From assembly GCA_025055675.1 (NCBI GenBank), contig JANWWT010000001.1, positions 682,001-746,000 on the forward strand: a stretch of 64,000 nucleotides of DNA. The letters are read 5' to 3'. Positions 59,641 to 64,000 of this stretch are shown piece after piece (position 1 is the first letter of the stretch; every line of letters begins with the position of its first letter). Origin of the DNA: Pseudanabaenaceae cyanobacterium SKYG29 (GTDB lineage: Bacteria; Cyanobacteriota; Cyanobacteriia; Pseudanabaenales; Pseudanabaenaceae). The notes under the pieces were generated by a model. It was not told the origin of the DNA, did no database searches, and worked only from the letters and a program-made list of their open reading frames with translations. The position numbers were made by a program, and so were the translations under genes.

Positions 59641-61467
59641 TTGAGATACCTCTGGCTGTTTCTACTGAGTGGTGTGTGGGGATTGAGTGTGGTGGCGCAG
59701 CCCCTCAAGACTCCCGATGACATCGATCGTGATTCCTTGGGCGATCCCCCTGTAATTACTTCTATGCCTATCAATACCCTAGAGGCAATTGCCATGCGGC
59801 AGGAATTACAGGATTTAATTGGCAGAGTAGAGAGTGCAATGCTAGCGGGCGGCATTCAGGGGGAAAATGCCATACTCCTGGAGGCTAAAAATTTCCTTAA
59901 GCAAATGCCCGGTTTAATTGCCCAGGGTAGAGACCTACAGGTAAGGACACAATGGGAACAACTACGGCAGAATTTGTGGCGGGCTTACCCTACCGATGCC
60001 TTGTCTTCTCTACCGGAAGTGCGGGCAATCTGGCTCGATCGGGGCACGATCGTGGCGGCTAAGTCTGCAGAAGGGCTAAAGGGGATTTTCGATCGCATGG
60101 CAGCGGCTGGTGTGAACACAGTGTTTATTGAAACTGTAAACGCTGGCTATCCTATTTACCCTAGTAGTGTAGCGCCTGAACAGAATCCCCTCACCAAGGG
60201 CTGGGACCCCCTAGCCGTAGCAGTCAAGCTTGCCCAAGAGCGCAAGATGGAAATCCATGCCTGGGTTTGGGTATTTGCGGCAGGCAATCGTCGCCACAAC
60301 CTGTTGGTGGGTAAGGATAGCGATTATCCTGGGCCAGTGTTAAGCCTGTATCCCCAGTGGGCGGATGCCAGTGCCAGCGGGAGTATCTTCCCCCCCGAAA
60401 ACAAAACCTTCCTTGACCCTGCTAATCCCCAGGTGCAGGAATATTTACTCAGGCTCTATCGGGAAATTATCACCCGCTATGATGTGGATGGCTTGCATTT
60501 GGATTACATTCGCTACCCCCGCCAGAGTAGTTGGCACAGCGCTAGTTATGGGCAGGCTTCTCGGGAGGGCTTCAAACAACTGACTGGGGTTGACCCCGTC
60601 AATATCACACCCAACGATCGTTCTCTGTGGTGGCTGTGGACACAATACCGCGCTGAGCAGATCAATCAATTTGTTGCTAGGGTTGCTAAAGAGTTACGCC
60701 CCCTGCGCCCGCGACTAGTGATTTCGGCAGCGGTGTTTCCCTGGAAGCAAATCGATCGGTTAAACCGCATTCAACAGAACTGGGAGACTTGGGTAGCAGA
60801 GGGGCACGTGGATTGGTTGGTGCCTATGACCTATGCCCCGGAAACTAGCCGCTTTTTGCAGGAGAAGGTACAGCCCGCCCTAACTGGTATGGGTGCTTCC
60901 CCTGGTCTCTTCCTGCCGGGGGTATTGCTTAAAAACGTGAGCGAGGGAGAATTACTGGATAAATTGCAGGCAGTGCGGGATTTGCCGGCAGGGGGCTTTT
61001 CCCTCTTTGCGGCTGAATATTTGAATGCCAAACACGAAGAACTGTTGAAGTCCACCCGCTCTACTCCTGAGGGGAGGATACTGCCCCATCGCAATCCCTT
61101 CCAAGCAGCTCTGATTCGCTATGAACTTCTGTTAAAGGAATGGCAGCCCTTTTTGGCGGGGGAACGCCTATGGCTACGGGGATTGACTCTACAGGCAATG
61201 CAAAACAAAACTCAAGCTTTCAAGACGGCTTTGGTAAACTTGCAAACCAGCCCCACTCGTACTAATTACCAGGCTGCGATCACAGCGCTGCGGAGTCTCA
61301 GTCAAGATTTACCCCAATGGCTGCGCCTAGAAGCCCTGGAACGCCCCTACCGGGTCAACACCTGGCATAACCGTTTAACAGCGATCGAGCGGATGTTGCA
61401 ATATGGAGAGCGCACAATCATTGCTAGCAAAAACAATAAGCTGCAAGCGAATGTCCCTTCCCCCTAA
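59641..61467 (+). CDS. GHL10-type (DUF187) glycoside hydrolase-like exported protein
   Basis: A 608-residue protein with a signal peptide (RYLWLFLLSGVWGLSVVAQP), a helical segment (50-120) and a TIM-barrel of the GHL10/DUF187 family from about residue 125: VRAIWLDRGTIV, AAAGVNTVFIETVNAGYPIYPS, KMEIHAWVWVFAAGN, FLDPANPQVQEYLLRLYREIITRYDVDGLHLDYIRYP and VDWLVPMTYAP. The acids in GLHLDYIRYP and MTYAP regions are the likely catalytic site. An acidic and helical C-terminal tail follows. Substrate unknown; peptidoglycan or other polysaccharide is possible. No ATG is available at the start; TTG 59641 is the first codon that yields the signal peptide, with TACAAT at 59611-59616 as possible -10. Confidence 0.85.
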   Translation: MRYLWLFLLSGVWGLSVVAQPLKTPDDIDRDSLGDPPVITSMPINTLEAIAMRQELQDLIGRVESAMLAGGIQGENAILLEAKNFLKQMPGLIAQGRDLQVRTQWEQLRQNLWRAYPTDALSSLPEVRAIWLDRGTIVAAKSAEGLKGIFDRMAAAGVNTVFIETVNAGYPIYPSSVAPEQNPLTKGWDPLAVAVKLAQERKMEIHAWVWVFAAGNRRHNLLVGKDSDYPGPVLSLYPQWADASASGSIFPPENKTFLDPANPQVQEYLLRLYREIITRYDVDGLHLDYIRYPRQSSWHSASYGQASREGFKQLTGVDPVNITPNDRSLWWLWTQYRAEQINQFVARVAKELRPLRPRLVISAAVFPWKQIDRLNRIQQNWETWVAEGHVDWLVPMTYAPETSRFLQEKVQPALTGMGASPGLFLPGVLLKNVSEGELLDKLQAVRDLPAGGFSLFAAEYLNAKHEELLKSTRSTPEGRILPHRNPFQAALIRYELLLKEWQPFLAGERLWLRGLTLQAMQNKTQAFKTALVNLQTSPTRTNYQAAITALRSLSQDLPQWLRLEALERPYRVNTWHNRLTAIERMLQYGERTIIASKNNKLQANVPSP

Positions 61468-61542
61468 AAAATCTGGTACAAGGGAGATGGCGACGGGGCA
61501 GCAATCAGTTAACAATTTAGTCCCACGGCAATAGGAACTGGG

Positions 61543-61896
61543 ATGACCACAATTGTCTATGTTTGTACCACCTGTGCTAGTACTTGGGAAAATGGCAAAA
61601 GAGTTGGCATTAGTGGCGGCGAAATGTTGTTGCGGGCTTTAACGGACAGCAACAGTGATCAGGAATTGGTGATTAGACCGGTAAACTGTATGAGTGCCTG
61701 CAGCCAGTCTTGTGCCGTGGCGTTTATGTCTCCTGGCAAGTACAGTTATTTATTTGGCAATTTGCAAACAGAATCGGTGGCGGCTATTCTTGAGTGTGCT
61801 GCAATTTATCACCGCAAACCCGATGGTATGATGGCATGGCAGGAACGCCCTGTTCCGCTGCGTTCTAATTTGCTGGCTAAATTACCGCCCCTTTAG
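61543..61896 (+). CDS. DUF1636 metal-binding protein
   Basis: A 117-residue protein with YVCTTCAS at the start and MSACSQSCAVAFMSPGKYSYLFGNL in the middle: the Cys pattern C-x2-C and C-x3-C on a thioredoxin-like ferredoxin fold that marks DUF1636. Members are often found near cobalamin or metal-uptake genes, and a [2Fe-2S] cluster is plausible but not shown. The next gene, an ABC permease, starts 2 nt downstream. Confidence 0.83.
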   Translation: MTTIVYVCTTCASTWENGKRVGISGGEMLLRALTDSNSDQELVIRPVNCMSACSQSCAVAFMSPGKYSYLFGNLQTESVAAILECAAIYHRKPDGMMAWQERPVPLRSNLLAKLPPL

Positions 61897-61898
61897 TT

Positions 61899-62702
61899 AT
61901 GAAAAACTGGTGGTTAACTACTATTTTGTGGCTGGGGGTAGCTGTTCTTTTGCTGCCTTTACTATTTGTCCTGCTTACCTCCCTAGCTCCCCCTGATTTT
62001 CGTCCCGCTGTGAGTTGGTTGCCCTCTCGCTTAACCATCGCCAACTATACCAAAGCCTGGAACCAAGCAAATTTTATCTTGGCATTTGTCAACTCCACGA
62101 TCGTGGCGGTAGCCACAACTGTTTTGCAAGTGCTGACATCTTTGTTAGCTGCCTATGCCCTCTCCCGCCTACAATTTTACGGCAAGAACTTCGTACTATT
62201 TGCTGTAATTGCCACCTTAGTCATTCCCTTTCAGCTCCTAGCCCTACCCATCTTTTTAATCCTACGGCTGGGTAATTTAATTAATACCTACGCTGCTCTA
62301 ATTCTACCCACGGCAGCAAGTGGGTTTGGCATTTTTTGGTTGCGGCAATACATGGAAACAATTCCTATTGCTTTGGAAGAAGCTGCCATGCTTGATGGTG
62401 CCAACCGCTGGCAAATCCTTTGGTATATTATTTTCCCTTTGACCAGACCAGCTATTGTGACCCTTGGTCTTTTTGCCTTTATTGGCGAGTGGAATGACCT
62501 ATTCAAACCCCTCCTTTTTACCACCAAACCCAGTTTACAGACAGTGCAACAGGTATTAGCCGGCTTTCAGGAACTCTACACCGCCGACTGGTCATTACTG
62601 ATGGCAGCTGTTGTCATAGCAACTCTTCCTGTTTTAGTGTTATTTTGGCTAGGACAACAACAAATCCTGCGGGGGGTAGCAGCCACAGGCTTGAAAAACT
62701 AG
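61899..62702 (+). CDS. Sugar ABC transporter permease (MalG-like)
   Basis: A 267-residue inner-membrane permease with six predicted helices and the cytoplasmic EAA loop (LEEAAMLDGANRWQILWYIIFPLTRPA, near residue 160). It belongs to the CUT1 group that imports oligosaccharides or polyols; the cyanobacterial GgtD is a relative. The partner permease, binding protein and ATPase are not adjacent, so its complex must be completed from elsewhere. It starts 2 nt after the DUF1636 gene. Confidence 0.88.
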   Translation: MKNWWLTTILWLGVAVLLLPLLFVLLTSLAPPDFRPAVSWLPSRLTIANYTKAWNQANFILAFVNSTIVAVATTVLQVLTSLLAAYALSRLQFYGKNFVLFAVIATLVIPFQLLALPIFLILRLGNLINTYAALILPTAASGFGIFWLRQYMETIPIALEEAAMLDGANRWQILWYIIFPLTRPAIVTLGLFAFIGEWNDLFKPLLFTTKPSLQTVQQVLAGFQELYTADWSLLMAAVVIATLPVLVLFWLGQQQILRGVAATGLKN

Positions 62703-62764
62703 GGAACATTTGTAAGTATTGATATTCTTTGCTTAAGGTAGGCGTGATTGAGAAAGAGGTAAGC

Positions 62765-63487
62765 ATGATTAGACAATTTGTTGCTGTTACGGGCAGTTTA
62801 CTACTAGGCATGGCTGCACCCACATTGGCAATGACAGAACAACAGGCGATAAGTCGTCTCAGTTCTGTGCCTCTATTTGTGTTGATGACCCCCCAAAATG
62901 AACCAGTGGTTTTATCTTTGACTAACAAGGGTAAGGAAGTGCAACTTGTTCGTTTTTACCTCAGCTACAATGATGCCCAAGTGGCTTTCCAGGACTTACA
63001 AAAAGTTAACCCCCAACTGGCAAGACAGGTGCGCATTGTTGCTGCTGCTATGCCTCAGTTTTTTGAACTGCAAAGGCAAAAGAAAGCTACCAATATCGAT
63101 TTTGTTATTGTGCCTGCCCGTAACAGTTTGGAGGCTACCCGTGCTGTCCTCAGGGAACAGGGTAAACCTGATAACCAATTTGAGGGCATTCCTGTCTTCT
63201 ATGCTACTGCCGATAAAAATGGTAGTTTGATCATGATTGAGGAGGGAGGAAGAAAATTTACACCCTTCTACTTCGATCGTTCGGACTTACAAAATTTCAT
63301 CAACGACTATCGCCGTGCCAATCCCCAAGCCCCCCAGCCCAGAATTGAGGTGGTGCCCCTCGATCGGGTGATTAGCGCTATGATTACCACCCCCACTAAC
63401 AAACCTGACCCCGCTAGTGCTACCTTCCAATTTGTCCCTTCCAGCAGTGCGGTGCAAAAAGCCTTGGAGACCCAGGGGAAGAAGTAG
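62765..63487 (+). CDS. Tic22-like protein, copy 1
   Basis: A 240-residue protein with a signal peptide (MIRQFVAVTGSLLLGMAAPTLAM), then the Tic22 core: ISRLSSVPLFVLMTPQNEPVVL, VQLVRFYLSYNDAQVAFQDLQK, IDFVIVPARNSLEATRAVL, GIPVFYATADKNGSLIM and the FYFDRSDLQNFINDYRR end. The cyanobacterial protein works in the periplasm or thylakoid lumen as a chaperone linked to outer-membrane biogenesis and is essential in some species. ATG 62765 gives a clean signal peptide; TTG 62729 is unlikely. A second copy follows after 45 nt. Confidence 0.9.
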   Translation: MIRQFVAVTGSLLLGMAAPTLAMTEQQAISRLSSVPLFVLMTPQNEPVVLSLTNKGKEVQLVRFYLSYNDAQVAFQDLQKVNPQLARQVRIVAAAMPQFFELQRQKKATNIDFVIVPARNSLEATRAVLREQGKPDNQFEGIPVFYATADKNGSLIMIEEGGRKFTPFYFDRSDLQNFINDYRRANPQAPQPRIEVVPLDRVISAMITTPTNKPDPASATFQFVPSSSAVQKALETQGKK

Positions 63488-63532
63488 CGTTGATCTGCTA
63501 AACTAGGGGCATCCCCCTTCAGGAGTAAGTTT

Positions 63533-64000
63533 GTGGTTAACTTTTGTGTCCGTCTGCTGGTGCTGGTTTTCCTCCTTACCAGTTTTGCCCTGCCTGCTTT
63601 TGCCCTCACAGAAGCCCAGGTGGTGGAGCGTTTAGCCACTATTCCTATTTTTGTCATTGCTGATAGCCAGGGTATTCCTTTGGTGGGTACAAATGGTGAC
63701 AAGGACAGCGATCGGGTATTGCCCTTCTTTCTCAGTCCCCAGGACGCGGAAACTACCCTCAAACAAATTCAAAGCAGTAATGCGGAATTAGAGCCGCAAA
63801 TTCTAGCCCGATCGATGCGGGATATGTACAATTTTGTCCACACCAACCAGGACAAAGGTATTATCTACCAACTAGTTCCTTCGGAATCCAGCTTACAAGC
63901 CGCAGCGGCAATCTTTGGTGGGGATGGCGAAGAACTCCCTAATGTGCCTGTCTTTTTCGCCGTAGAAATGACGGACGAACAAACCCCTAATTTGTTTACC
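63533..64000 (+). CDS. Tic22-like protein, copy 2 (runs off the window)
   Basis: From GTG 63533, preceded by AGGAG, the frame is open to the last base (156 residues visible). It has a signal peptide (VNFCVRLLVLVFLLTSFALPAFA), then VVERLATIPIFVIADSQGIPLV and FFLSPQDAETTLKQIQ, the same order as copy 1, so it is a diverged tandem paralogue. The C-terminus is outside the window. Confidence 0.82.
   Translation, partial: MVNFCVRLLVLVFLLTSFALPAFALTEAQVVERLATIPIFVIADSQGIPLVGTNGDKDSDRVLPFFLSPQDAETTLKQIQSSNAELEPQILARSMRDMYNFVHTNQDKGIIYQLVPSESSLQAAAAIFGGDGEELPNVPVFFAVEMTDEQTPNLFT

Overview
The window is chromosomal DNA from a cyanobacterium. It carries chlorophyll genes (chlI, chlM), photosystem assembly genes (psb28, ycf37), NDH-1 subunit N, a CpcS/CpeS-type bilin lyase, Tic22-like proteins, a PixG-type response regulator and a conserved sui1-folD-crtE run. 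The hexamer CGATCG is strongly over-represented (16 copies counted by eye in the first 6 kb), which is a HIP1-like signature. The genus cannot be assigned from the sequence alone. Genes are tightly packed, with many 1-4 nt stop/start overlaps and several tail-to-tail overlaps.

Layout. 0-1.3 kb: end of a class I aminotransferase, a small secreted protein and a coiled-coil protein built from five near-identical 42-bp repeats. 1.3-5.9 kb (minus): aroH, a transglutaminase-fold membrane protein, a Crp-family regulator and a cytosine-deaminase-like hydrolase. 6-9.8 kb (plus): bilin lyase, type II NADH dehydrogenase, lysA and diadenylate cyclase cdaA. 9.8-13.2 kb (minus): murC-murB-glycosyltransferase. 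13.3-18.4 kb: cobB and cobN, divergent with start codons 1 nt apart. 18.4-21.8 kb (minus): ycf37 followed by five tandem Uma2-family nucleases, one of them broken. 21.9-31.5 kb: DUF3352 protein, tadA, chlM, a thioesterase, leuD, ndhN, secA-nrdR and a TauE-like permease. 31.5-39.7 kb (minus): one close-packed run from an unknown oxygenase-like gene through ispE, a pentapeptide protein and an HdrB-like protein, then a restriction-modification pair, then type I idi and an aldehyde dehydrogenase. 39.8-45.1 kb: hom, rpmI-rplT, uracil-DNA glycosylase, an M20 hydrolase, and cobU coupled to chlI.

45.1-50.5 kb is the most accessory-looking part: a tyrosine recombinase, 600 bp without a recognisable gene, and a large multi-domain glycosyltransferase gene split by a 13-bp tandem duplication. 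50.5-53 kb is the sui1-folD-crtE-PAP2-like run. 53.2-54.9 kb is an AT-rich glycosyltransferase/methyltransferase pair. 54.9-59.5 kb (minus) holds a pixG-pixH-pixI-like cluster followed by psb28, a phosphoesterase and a DUF58 protein. The window ends with a GHL10-type glycosidase, a DUF1636 protein, a sugar ABC permease and two tandem Tic22-like genes.

Functional themes are tetrapyrrole metabolism (cobB, cobN, cobU, chlI, chlM), isoprenoids (ispE, idi, crtE), envelope building (murB, murC, lysA, glycosyltransferases) and DNA modification or defence (Uma2 array, restriction-modification pair). The strongest second-look signals are two genes broken by simple-sequence changes (a 13-bp duplication and an A7 tract), the decaying Uma2 array, and a short repeat family (core TTCGRCAAGCTCAYC) found between genes and also expanded inside the N-terminal coding region of chlM.
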